From Halarcobacter bivalviorum (lineage in GTDB: Bacteria > Campylobacterota > Campylobacteria > Campylobacterales > Arcobacteraceae), in NCBI RefSeq assembly GCF_003346815.1, contig NZ_CP031217.1, forward strand, positions 1,364,001 through 1,428,000: DNA of 64,000 nucleotides. The letters run 5' to 3'. The stretch's first letter is position 1. Each line of letters starts with the position of its first letter. Shown in pieces: positions 9,652-17,212 of this stretch. A program made the position numbers and the translations under genes. A model generated the notes under the pieces. It had not been told where the DNA came from, searched no databases, and worked only from the letters and a program-made list of their open reading frames with translations.

Positions 9652-11196
9652 TTGTTAAATATAAAAGAGACAATAATAGGTAAATCAATTAAAAGTGATG
9701 TTTTATCAGGAATAGTTGTAGCTATTGCTTTAGTTCCAGAAGCAATTGCTTTTTCAATTATTGCTGGAGTATCACCTTTAGTGGGTTTATATACTGCTTT
9801 TATTTTAGGATTAATTACTGCTATTATTGGTGGTAAAGCTGGGATGATTTCTGGTGCAACTGGTGCAATAGCCGTTGTTTTAGTGGGACTTGGAATAAAA
9901 GTTAAAGAGTCTATTTCAGAAGAATTAATGGCTCAACTTACACAAAATGGAGAGTTAGCAACATATATTCTTCAATATATTTTGGTAGCTACAATTCTTG
10001 CTGGTATTTTCCAAGTTTTAATTGGTGTATTTAAATTAGGAAAATTAATCAGATTAGTACCCCAACCTGCAATGTATGGATTTGTAAATGGTCTTGCAAT
10101 TGTAATTGCACTTGCTCAATTTCCACTTTTTAAAGGTGAAAATTGGATTATGTATGCACTTGTATTATTAACAATGATAATAGTTAAATTTTTCCCAAAA
10201 ATTTCATCTGCAGTACCTTCTGGTCTTGTTGCAATTGTAGTAATCTCTGCTTTAGTAATTGGTATGGATTTAGATACAAAAAGAGTTGGAGATTTAGCTG
10301 ATATTTCAGGAAACTTACCCTCATTTGGAATTCCTACTTTACATATTGATATGGATGCAATTTTAATGATACTTCCTTATTCTGTATTAGTTGCTCTTGT
10401 AGGACTTATTGAGTCTTTACTTACTCTTTCTGTTTTAGATGAAATGGGTGGGAAAAGAGGAAGTGGAAATCAAGAGTGTATTGCACAAGGTGCAGGAAAT
10501 ATTACTTGTGGGTTTTTCGGAGGAATGGCTGGTTGTGCTATGATTGGACAATCAATTATTAACTTCTCAAATGGTGGCTGGGGAAGACTTTCTGGAATAA
10601 CAGCTGCTGTTTTATTAATCTCTTTTGTTGTTTCTTTAAGTTCTTATATTGCATTAATTCCTGTTGCAGTACTTGTAGGAATTATGTTTATGGTTTCAAT
10701 TGGAACATTTGAGTGGGAAAGTGCAAATAGATTAAAATATATGCCAAACTCTGATAGATTTGTATTAATTGCTGTTACTGTTATTACAGTATTTGCTGAC
10801 TTAGCAATTGCAGTTATCACAGGGATTATTATCTCAGCTCTTGTTTTTGCTTGGAATCATTCTAAAGTTAGGTCAAGAACATATAGAGAAGATGATACAA
10901 CAAAAATATATGAATTTGATGGTCCTTTATTTTTTGGTTCAACAACTTCATTTTTTGAACTATTTGATACAAAACATGACCCAGAAAATATTATCTTAGA
11001 TTTTAAAGATGCAAGAGTTATGGATATTTCAGGAGTAGAAGCTATTGATAATATTACTAAGAAATATGCCGATGCAGGAAAAAAACTTACAATAAGACAC
11101 TTAAGTGAAGATTGTAAAAAAATACTTAAGAATGCAGGTCCTTTTTGTACTTATGAAGAGGATGATCCTAACTATAAAGTAGCTATCAATTATTAA
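9652..11196 (+). CDS. SulP family anion transporter with STAS domain
   Basis: 514 residues: about eleven hydrophobic segments from residue 15 to about 405, including ALVPEAIAFSIIAGVSPLVGLY, followed by a cytoplasmic STAS domain (about 420-514, with LDFKDARVMDISGVEAID). SulP proteins carry sulfate, bicarbonate or other anions; the substrate is not decidable here. Start is TTG at 9652, seven bases after AAGGG, and is the only sensible start. Divergent from the diguanylate cyclase. The nearness of sulfur genes elsewhere in the window does not prove sulfate transport. Confidence 0.9.
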   Translation: MLNIKETIIGKSIKSDVLSGIVVAIALVPEAIAFSIIAGVSPLVGLYTAFILGLITAIIGGKAGMISGATGAIAVVLVGLGIKVKESISEELMAQLTQNGELATYILQYILVATILAGIFQVLIGVFKLGKLIRLVPQPAMYGFVNGLAIVIALAQFPLFKGENWIMYALVLLTMIIVKFFPKISSAVPSGLVAIVVISALVIGMDLDTKRVGDLADISGNLPSFGIPTLHIDMDAILMILPYSVLVALVGLIESLLTLSVLDEMGGKRGSGNQECIAQGAGNITCGFFGGMAGCAMIGQSIINFSNGGWGRLSGITAAVLLISFVVSLSSYIALIPVAVLVGIMFMVSIGTFEWESANRLKYMPNSDRFVLIAVTVITVFADLAIAVITGIIISALVFAWNHSKVRSRTYREDDTTKIYEFDGPLFFGSTTSFFELFDTKHDPENIILDFKDARVMDISGVEAIDNITKKYADAGKKLTIRHLSEDCKKILKNAGPFCTYEEDDPNYKVAINY

Positions 11197-11257
11197 GCTT
11201 ATTTACTTTACTTTTTTAGAACAATTTGCTAAAATTGTTCTATTAAAGGTTTAATAT

Positions 11258-11749
11258 ATGGAAATAAATTCTTACTCTCAATCAGCATCATCTATTTATC
11301 AACAATTAGCTCAAAAAAGAGCTGAACTATCTAATATTGATAAAAAAGAGCTTGAGAAAACTGCTTCTGATAATTATGACAAAACTAATGCTTCAAATGA
11401 AAAGTTTGAGCAAAAAGATTATCAAAGAGTTTTAGAAAAATATAAAAACCTAGATGCAGATGTTAAAAGTCATGAACAAACTCATGCTTCAAGAGGAACA
11501 ACAACTGCTCCAATTCAATACAATTATCATCTTGGACCAGATGGAAGACTCTATGCAAATGGAGGTTCTGTTAGATTAGATACTTCAATTCCTAAGGAAG
11601 AAGGAAGTGCAAATGCAAAACTTGAAGAGTTAAAAAGTGCTTCAACTGCTGTTGATGCTTTAAGTAGTGTAGATGCTCAAATTGCAAGAACTGCTAACTT
11701 AAATAAAATGTTATTACAAGCTCAAGGAGACTCTTATGAGAATAGATAA
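11258..11749 (+). CDS. SprA-related putative metalloprotease
   Basis: 163 residues with a HEXXH zinc motif, H72-E-Q-T-H76, followed by ARGTTTAPIQYNYHLGPDGRLYANGG, the conserved block of the SprA-related family seen in Campylobacterota and other flagellated bacteria. No signal peptide. The family function is not established. The reading frame of the next gene begins 14 bases before this stop, and that next protein resembles flagellar axial proteins, so a role linked to the flagellum is possible but inferred. Confidence 0.75.
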   Translation: MEINSYSQSASSIYQQLAQKRAELSNIDKKELEKTASDNYDKTNASNEKFEQKDYQRVLEKYKNLDADVKSHEQTHASRGTTTAPIQYNYHLGPDGRLYANGGSVRLDTSIPKEEGSANAKLEELKSASTAVDALSSVDAQIARTANLNKMLLQAQGDSYENR

Positions 11750-11975
11750 TAATTTAAATGGAATGATTGCTGCACAAATGCAGATAAATGAATCAGCTCA
11801 AACACTTGCAACAATTGCTGAGACAGTGGGGGATCCTGAACATATGGAAGTTACTGATGATATAATTAATGCAATTGTAGGACAAATTCCACAAATTATT
11901 GCTTATGAAGTAAATGCAAAAGGTATTGAAATGCAACAAGCAGCTGCAGATACTTTATTAAATCTAAAGGCATAA
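11736..11975 (+). CDS. Small protein with flagellar-axial-like C-terminus
   Basis: 79 residues. The C-terminal half (IIAYEVNAKGIEMQQAAADTLLNLK) resembles the C-terminal coiled coil of flagellar rod and hook proteins, where AYxANAKxI and a closing LLNL are typical. The N-terminal half is also helical (MIAAQMQINESAQTLATIAE). No signal peptide. Overlaps the HEXXH gene by 14 bases, which suggests translational coupling, and is followed by trxC after four bases. I do not recognise a named family; the resemblance is by eye. Confidence 0.65.
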   Translation: MRIDNNLNGMIAAQMQINESAQTLATIAETVGDPEHMEVTDDIINAIVGQIPQIIAYEVNAKGIEMQQAAADTLLNLKA

Positions 11976-11979
11976 ATAT

Positions 11980-12411
11980 ATGGATAAAATTAATATTGTT
12001 TGTCCTCACTGTTTAAAAGTAAATAAAATTCCTAAAAAAGAGTCATATGCAAAAGCAAATTGTGGTTCTTGTAAAAATTCTCTACTAGATACAACACCTA
12101 TAAACTTAGATGAATCAAATTTTGATCATGTTGTTGTAAATTCAGAGATACCTGTAATTGTTGACTTTTGGGCACCTTGGTGTGGTCCATGTAAAATGAT
12201 GTCACCTATTTTTAATGAAGTTTCTCAAAAATATGCATTAAAAGCCCTTTTTGTAAAAGTTAATACTGAAGAACAACAAAACTTAGGTGCTAAATATCAA
12301 ATAAGATCTATTCCTACTTTAATAGTATATAAAAATGGAAATGAAGTAAAAAGAGTTAGTGGAGCTTTAGACCCACTAAGATTATCAAGTTTAGTAAATG
12401 AACATTTATAA
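11980..12411 (+). CDS. trxC: Thioredoxin 2 (TrxC-type, zinc-binding N-terminus)
   Basis: 143 residues. Two CxxC pairs, Cys8/Cys11 (CPHC) and Cys28/Cys31 (CGSC), form the zinc finger typical of thioredoxin 2; the thioredoxin fold follows with active site WCGPC at 67-71 and the cis-proline segment IRSIPT. Cytosolic disulfide reductase, in other bacteria linked to oxidative stress. Last gene of the 11258-12411 unit; it ends in a bidirectional terminator shared with the convergent DUF523 gene. Confidence 0.92.
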   Translation: MDKINIVCPHCLKVNKIPKKESYAKANCGSCKNSLLDTTPINLDESNFDHVVVNSEIPVIVDFWAPWCGPCKMMSPIFNEVSQKYALKALFVKVNTEEQQNLGAKYQIRSIPTLIVYKNGNEVKRVSGALDPLRLSSLVNEHL

Positions 12412-12435
12412 AAACTAATTATTAGTTTTTATAAA
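12405..12435. terminator. Bidirectional terminator trxC / DUF523
   Basis: Perfect inverted repeat with 14-base arms (12405-12418 and 12422-12435) and a three-base loop, containing the stop codons of both convergent genes. A- and T-runs flank or lie in the arms, so it can work in both directions. Confidence 0.7.
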
Positions 12436-12909
12436 TTGTTTTAATTCTTTTAATTGATTTTCATTAAACACAGTAATTCCATTTTCATTTAAAAGTCTTG
12501 CAGTCATTCCCTGCCCTTCAATTAAATTATTTGAAAATGTTCCATCATAAATTTCAATATTTCCACATGATGGTGATTTTGCTTTTAATAAAGCAACTTT
12601 GATTTTCTCTTCCAAACATAAATCTAAAGCTTTTTTTGCACCAACTAAAAAATTAATTGTCACATCTTCATTATTTATAGTTTCAACTCTAAAAGGTTTT
12701 GTTAAACTTGTAATTTCAGCAGGATCTCTAGGAGTAGATAATCCTCCTTGAACTTCTGGACAAAAAGAGTAAATTTCATTATCACATAAAATATCCATAA
12801 AAAGTTCTTTTAAAGCAAAAGAGAAATTTGGGTTATATGCTACAGATGAGTTTTCTGCATCATATCTTACATCTTCACCAAGTAAACAAGAAGAGATTAA
12901 TATCTTCAT
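12415..12909 (-). CDS. DUF523 family protein
   Basis: 164 residues. Opens with MKILISSCLLGEDVRYDAENS and contains CPEVQGGLSTPRDPAEI and LLKAKSPSCG, the conserved Cys-rich blocks of DUF523. The conserved Cys (SSCLLG, FCPEVQGG, SPSCG) suggest metal or sulfur chemistry, but the biochemical role is unknown to me. It begins three bases after the stop of ttcA, so the two are one operon; a link to tRNA thiolation or sulfur handling is only positional. Confidence 0.85.
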   Translation of the reverse strand: MKILISSCLLGEDVRYDAENSSVAYNPNFSFALKELFMDILCDNEIYSFCPEVQGGLSTPRDPAEITSLTKPFRVETINNEDVTINFLVGAKKALDLCLEEKIKVALLKAKSPSCGNIEIYDGTFSNNLIEGQGMTARLLNENGITVFNENQLKELKQFIKTNN

Positions 12910-12912
12910 ATG

Positions 12913-13671
12913 TTAATCTCTATCCAGTAATTCTTTTGTAAAGAATGTAGATGTTTGAATATTATTAAAAGCTGATTTCATAGAGATAAACATTTGAGGA
13001 TTTTCTTCTTCCATTTTTTCTAAAAGTTCTTTTGTTTTTGCTCTTGCATGAGGCATTTTAATATCAAATCTCATTGCAGGGCATGCTTCATCACCAATTA
13101 CAGAGATTTCATTTGTTTGTGCAAATGCTCTTAATTGTCTTTCTCTACAAAAAATTAACGGTCTAATAACCTGTAAACCATTTTCTGCTTTGTAAATAGG
13201 AGGCATTGATCTTAAAGCTCCATTATATAAGAAATTCATAAAGAATGATTCCATAGCATCATCTAAATGATGTCCTAAGGCTAATTTATTATATCCTTGC
13301 TCTTGAGCAGTTGAATAAAGGTATCCTCTTCTCATTCTTGAGAAAAAAGAACAAAATGAAGAGTTCTTTCTAATTTTATCTTTTGATAAGTCAAAAATTT
13401 CTGTATCAATAATTTCATGTTCAATACCATGCTCTTTGCAATGATCTGCTAAAAATTGAACTTGTTCTCCCATTCCATAAGTTACTGTTACTGCTTTAAA
13501 TTCAAAATCAAAAGGAGTAACTTTTTTTAGATGGTTTAATGCATGGATTAAAGTTGTAGAGTCTTTTCCCCCTGAGAAACCTACTAAAACTCTATCTCCT
13601 TCTTGTATAAGTCCGTATTCTGCGTTTGTTTTACCCACTAAACTTGAAATCTTTTTACTTAAGTTTACCAA
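12913..13671 (-). CDS. ttcA: TtcA-like tRNA 2-thiocytidine synthetase
   Basis: 252 residues of the adenine nucleotide alpha-hydrolase superfamily. The PP-loop is SGGKDS at 33-38. TtcA activates C32 of tRNA with ATP and inserts sulfur, and in characterised enzymes holds a [4Fe-4S] cluster on three Cys. Here the first (Cys107 in CSFFSRMRRG) and third (Cys197 in DEACPAMRFD) are present, but the position of the second Cys, residue 110, is Phe. Length is shorter than E. coli TtcA (311). Operon with the DUF523 gene. Confidence 0.82.
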   Translation of the reverse strand: MVNLSKKISSLVGKTNAEYGLIQEGDRVLVGFSGGKDSTTLIHALNHLKKVTPFDFEFKAVTVTYGMGEQVQFLADHCKEHGIEHEIIDTEIFDLSKDKIRKNSSFCSFFSRMRRGYLYSTAQEQGYNKLALGHHLDDAMESFFMNFLYNGALRSMPPIYKAENGLQVIRPLIFCRERQLRAFAQTNEISVIGDEACPAMRFDIKMPHARAKTKELLEKMEEENPQMFISMKSAFNNIQTSTFFTKELLDRD

Positions 13672-13788
13672 AATTTCTTTCCTAATAATTTTTTCGCGAT
13701 TATAACAAAAAAAACTAAATTAACTGCTTTTTTAGATAAATTGAATATAATTTCTTTTTTAATTATACCTAGTAAAGATAAGATTGAT

Positions 13789-13983
13789 ATGACACAAGAA
13801 GAAATAAAAGAATTTAAAGAGACTATTGCAAGAACAATTATTCCAATAGTTCAGAATATGACAGAAGAGCAAATTAGAGACATAATTAAGATAGTTGAGA
13901 AAGAACATAAAGATTTACCAGATGGTTTCGGAAATATGCTTTATGAACAAATATTAATTATGAAATATAATGGAAGACATTAA
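13789..13983 (+). CDS. Small conserved-looking hypothetical protein
   Basis: 64 residues from the ATG at 13789 (MTQEEIKEFKETIARTIIPI). Charged and helical with no signal peptide, membrane segment or motif I recognise. The frame is open upstream to a TTG at 13741, but the added segment is low-complexity and has no ribosome site, so I prefer the ATG. Stands alone between the divergent ttcA operon and the lipoprotein gene at 14092. Confidence 0.6.
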   Translation: MTQEEIKEFKETIARTIIPIVQNMTEEQIRDIIKIVEKEHKDLPDGFGNMLYEQILIMKYNGRH

Positions 13984-14091
13984 TAATATTTTCCATAAAA
14001 GCATTTAAACCTTTAAAGTAATTTCTTTACTGCACTTTTAGATAAAAATACTATAATCATGATTTTTATAATGGTTGTAAAGGATAAAATA

Positions 14092-14718
14092 ATGAATAAA
14101 ATTCTTTTTAAATTTAAGATTTATTTTCTAATATTTATATTATTTAGTGGTTGTTCAACTGCTACAAAAGAAGAACAAGTCGATGTTCCTTCAAAATCTA
14201 TTGAAAAAGTAGAAGAAGTAACAAAACCTGTTGAAAAAATAATATATAAAGAAAAAATTGTATATGTTGAAGAGAAAGTAAAAGACTCTAAAATTATAGT
14301 TGGGAAAAATGAATATATTTATATTCCATCTGAAAAACTAAAGTTAAAAGCAAAAATTGATACTGGTGCAACAACAACATCAATTCATGCATTAAATATT
14401 AAGCCTTTTGAACGAGATGGTAAAAAATGGATTAAATTTGATTTAGTAGATAGTGATGGAAAACTTATAAACAAAGCTTTACCTATAAGTAGAACAGTTT
14501 ATATAAAAAGGCATGGTGCAAAAAATCAAAAAAGATATGTAGTTAAAATGAGAATTAATCTAGCTACAAGTAGCCAACTTGTTGATGTAACACTTACAGA
14601 TAGAAGTAAATTTACTTATCCTGTTTTAATAGGAAAAAACTATTTAAATGGCGTAATTTTAGTTGATGTATCTAAAAAATATATGCATGAACCTACAACA
14701 AAATTAAATAAAGAGTAA
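14092..14718 (+). CDS. Retropepsin-like lipoprotein (RimK/LysX-associated protease family)
   Basis: 208 residues. A lipoprotein signal ends at FSGC (Cys21), then a charged linker about 22-68, then an aspartic-protease-like domain with IDTGATTTSIHA (Asp90-Thr-Gly-Ala93), the signature of the family once named putative ATP-dependent zinc protease. It acts in the cell envelope. Start is the ATG at 14092, eight bases after AAAGGA; the upstream in-frame ATGs lack a site. It is followed after two bases by the 7TM protein and then by an ATP-grasp ligase, a conserved trio tied in other bacteria to envelope or osmotic homeostasis; that link is from general knowledge, not from this sequence. Confidence 0.8.
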   Translation: MNKILFKFKIYFLIFILFSGCSTATKEEQVDVPSKSIEKVEEVTKPVEKIIYKEKIVYVEEKVKDSKIIVGKNEYIYIPSEKLKLKAKIDTGATTTSIHALNIKPFERDGKKWIKFDLVDSDGKLINKALPISRTVYIKRHGAKNQKRYVVKMRINLATSSQLVDVTLTDRSKFTYPVLIGKNYLNGVILVDVSKKYMHEPTTKLNKE

Positions 14719-14720
14719 AA

Positions 14721-16250
14721 ATGACTTCAAAAAATCAGATTTTACTTTTTTCAATAGTTTTAATACTAACATCAATTTTATTGATGACTTATAAAGTTAA
14801 AGTTTTAAACTTTCCTCTTTTCCAAGAAGAGACAACTAATATTTGGAATGTAGAAGCAAAAATTAGTTTTGATAGTAAAAAAAATCAAAGTGCACTTATC
14901 TCAATGGCTCTACCAACTAATCAAAATGGATTAATAATCATAAATGAAGAATCAAGCTCTGCTGACTATGGATTTACAAAAAGAGAATTAGAAGGTGTAA
15001 ATAGAGGGGTTTGGTCAAAAAGAGAGATTGAAGGTAATCAAGTAATCTACTACTCTATAGATTTAATTAAAGATAAGTATTATAAAGCTTCAAAAGAAGA
15101 AGAATATACTAATTTAGAACCTATTGAAGTTCCATCAGTAATAGTTCAAGCTGCTGAATCATTACTACATAAAATTTATGACAAAAGTTCAGATTCATTA
15201 ACATTTACTTCTCTGCTTATAAAAGAATTTACTCTTAGTGAACCTTCACAAGCTGCTAAAATGATTAAAAATAACTATATGAACTCTAAAAAAGAAAAAA
15301 GAGATACTTTAGTTCAACTTTTAAATAAAATGAAATATCAAGTTAGAACTATTGGTGCTTTATCTTTAGAAGATAAACAAAGAAATATTGAATTAACTCC
15401 GATGTTTGAAGTTTTCCATAAAGATAGCTGGTATTTATTTGATATAGATAAAGGATTAATTGAAAATAATAGTAATATATTTATTTGGCAAAGAGGTTCT
15501 CAATATTTACTTGAAGCTGAAGGTGTAAAAAACTCTGATGTTAAATTTTCTGTTACAAAAAATATTGTTCCAGCTAGAAATGCAGCTTTATCAAAGGATT
15601 TAAAAAATCAAAGTACTATTTTAGACTTTTCTTTATTTACTTTACCTAATGAGTCTCAAAATACATTTAAACTTCTATTGTTAGTTCCACTAGGAGCTTT
15701 AGTTGTAGTTATTATGAGAGTTATTATAGGACTTAAGACTTCTGGAACTTTTATGCCTATTTTATTATCAATGGCATTTATTGAAACAAGTCTATTACCT
15801 GGTATTATGATGTTTATTTTAGTTGTAACTATGGGGTTAATTGTTAGGTCTTATTTATCCCATTTAAATCTTCTATTAGTTGCAAGAATCTCTTCTGTAT
15901 TAATTGTAGTAGTTGGTATTATGGCATTTGTTGCAATACTTTCTCAAAAGTTAGAACTACAATATGCTACAAGTATTACATTCTTTCCAATTATTATTTT
16001 AGCTTGGACAATTGAAAGAATGTCTATTATTTGGGAAGAAGATGGGCCTAGAGAGGTGTTTTTACAAGGTGGAGGTTCATTAATTGTTGCTATTATTGCA
16101 TATTTTGCAATGACAAACCCTATTCTAAGTTTTATTACATTTAACTTTCCAGAGGTTTTATTAGCAGTATTAGGGTTAATTATTCTTCTTGGAAGATATA
16201 GTGGCTATAGATTAAGTGAACTTTATAGATTTAAATCAATGGTAAAATAA
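14721..16250 (+). CDS. Inactive-transglutaminase-like protein with seven C-terminal TM helices
   Basis: 509 residues. One N-terminal transmembrane helix (about 7-25), a large periplasmic region (about 30-300) of the inactive transglutaminase type, and a C-terminal block of about seven helices (about 312-500; LLLLVPLGALVVVIMRVIIGL and onward) with the conserved LKTSGTFMPILL loop. It is the middle gene of the trio 14092-17186; spacing of two bases upstream and zero downstream implies one transcript and probably one complex. Confidence 0.8.
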   Translation: MTSKNQILLFSIVLILTSILLMTYKVKVLNFPLFQEETTNIWNVEAKISFDSKKNQSALISMALPTNQNGLIIINEESSSADYGFTKRELEGVNRGVWSKREIEGNQVIYYSIDLIKDKYYKASKEEEYTNLEPIEVPSVIVQAAESLLHKIYDKSSDSLTFTSLLIKEFTLSEPSQAAKMIKNNYMNSKKEKRDTLVQLLNKMKYQVRTIGALSLEDKQRNIELTPMFEVFHKDSWYLFDIDKGLIENNSNIFIWQRGSQYLLEAEGVKNSDVKFSVTKNIVPARNAALSKDLKNQSTILDFSLFTLPNESQNTFKLLLLVPLGALVVVIMRVIIGLKTSGTFMPILLSMAFIETSLLPGIMMFILVVTMGLIVRSYLSHLNLLLVARISSVLIVVVGIMAFVAILSQKLELQYATSITFFPIIILAWTIERMSIIWEEDGPREVFLQGGGSLIVAIIAYFAMTNPILSFITFNFPEVLLAVLGLIILLGRYSGYRLSELYRFKSMVK

Positions 16251-17186
16251 ATGCTTGCAAATCCTTTCAAACTAAAAAAACTTGGTATTTTAGGTATGAA
16301 TAATAGAAATATCAACTATATAGGAAAGCATAATGATAGAAAAAACTTTCCTCTTGTTGATAATAAGCTAAAAACAAAAAAACTAGCTCAAGAACATAAT
16401 ATTTCTGTACCAGAGCTTTTAGGATATATTCAATACCAAGTTGAAATCAATCACTTTGAAGATTATATTAAAAATCAAGATGGTTTTGTAATAAAGCCTG
16501 CACAAGGAAGTGGAGGTAAAGGTATTCTTGTAATTGTAAAAAGAGTTAATGATAAGTTTATTAAACCTAGTGGTGAAGAGCTAAACTATACAGATATTAA
16601 AAGACATATCTCTAATATCCTAAGTGGTCTATACTCTTTAGGTGGAAGAAATGATGTTGCTGTTTTTGAGAAATTAGTTGACTTTGATAATGCCTTTGAC
16701 GGGTTTAGTTATGAGGGTGTTCCTGATGTTAGAGTTATTGTTTATCAAGGTTTCCCTACTCTTTCAATGATGAGACTATCAACTTCAAATAGTGATGGAA
16801 AAGCAAATCTACATCAAGGTGCAGTGGGTGTAGGAATTGATATTAAAACAGGTAAAGCTCTAAATGCTGTTCAATTTGGAAAACCAATCACTACTCATCC
16901 TGATACTAATAGAAATTTAAAAGAGTTAGTAGTTCCTTATTGGGATGAAATACTACATCTTTCTGCAAGATGTTATGAAATGACAAATATGGGTTATTTA
17001 GGTGCTGATATTGTTATAGATAAAATAAGAGGACCTTTAGTTTTAGAATTAAATGCTAGACCTGGTTTAGCTATTCAAATTGCAAATGATATAGGTGCTT
17101 TAAAAAAATTTAATTTAATTGATGAGTTAAAAGATAAAAATAAAAGTTTAGAAGAGAAAGTTGCTTTTGCTAAGGAACATTTCTAA
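16251..17186 (+). CDS. ATP-grasp alpha-L-glutamate ligase-like protein
   Basis: 311 residues with the ATP-grasp layout: nucleotide-binding lysine and glycine loop in FVIKPAQGSGGKGILVI (about residues 79-95), and a metal-binding C-terminus PLVLELNARPGLAIQ. RimK-like enzymes join an amino acid to a carboxylate using ATP. Cytosolic; the substrate is unknown, and in this trio it is probably an envelope component or the neighbouring membrane protein. Begins immediately after the stop of the 7TM gene. Confidence 0.82.
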   Translation: MLANPFKLKKLGILGMNNRNINYIGKHNDRKNFPLVDNKLKTKKLAQEHNISVPELLGYIQYQVEINHFEDYIKNQDGFVIKPAQGSGGKGILVIVKRVNDKFIKPSGEELNYTDIKRHISNILSGLYSLGGRNDVAVFEKLVDFDNAFDGFSYEGVPDVRVIVYQGFPTLSMMRLSTSNSDGKANLHQGAVGVGIDIKTGKALNAVQFGKPITTHPDTNRNLKELVVPYWDEILHLSARCYEMTNMGYLGADIVIDKIRGPLVLELNARPGLAIQIANDIGALKKFNLIDELKDKNKSLEEKVAFAKEHF

Positions 17187-17212
17187 AAGTAAGAAGTCTC
17201 CTTCTTACTTTT
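17185..17212. terminator. Bidirectional terminator ATP-grasp gene / putA
   Basis: Perfect 12-base arms (17185-17196 and 17201-17212) with a four-base TCTC loop between two convergent genes; AAAA and TTTT close the stem. Confidence 0.75.

Noticed and set aside
13741-13788. TTG-initiated longer form of the small protein at 13789
   Set aside because: The extra residues are low-complexity and no ribosome site precedes TTG 13741.
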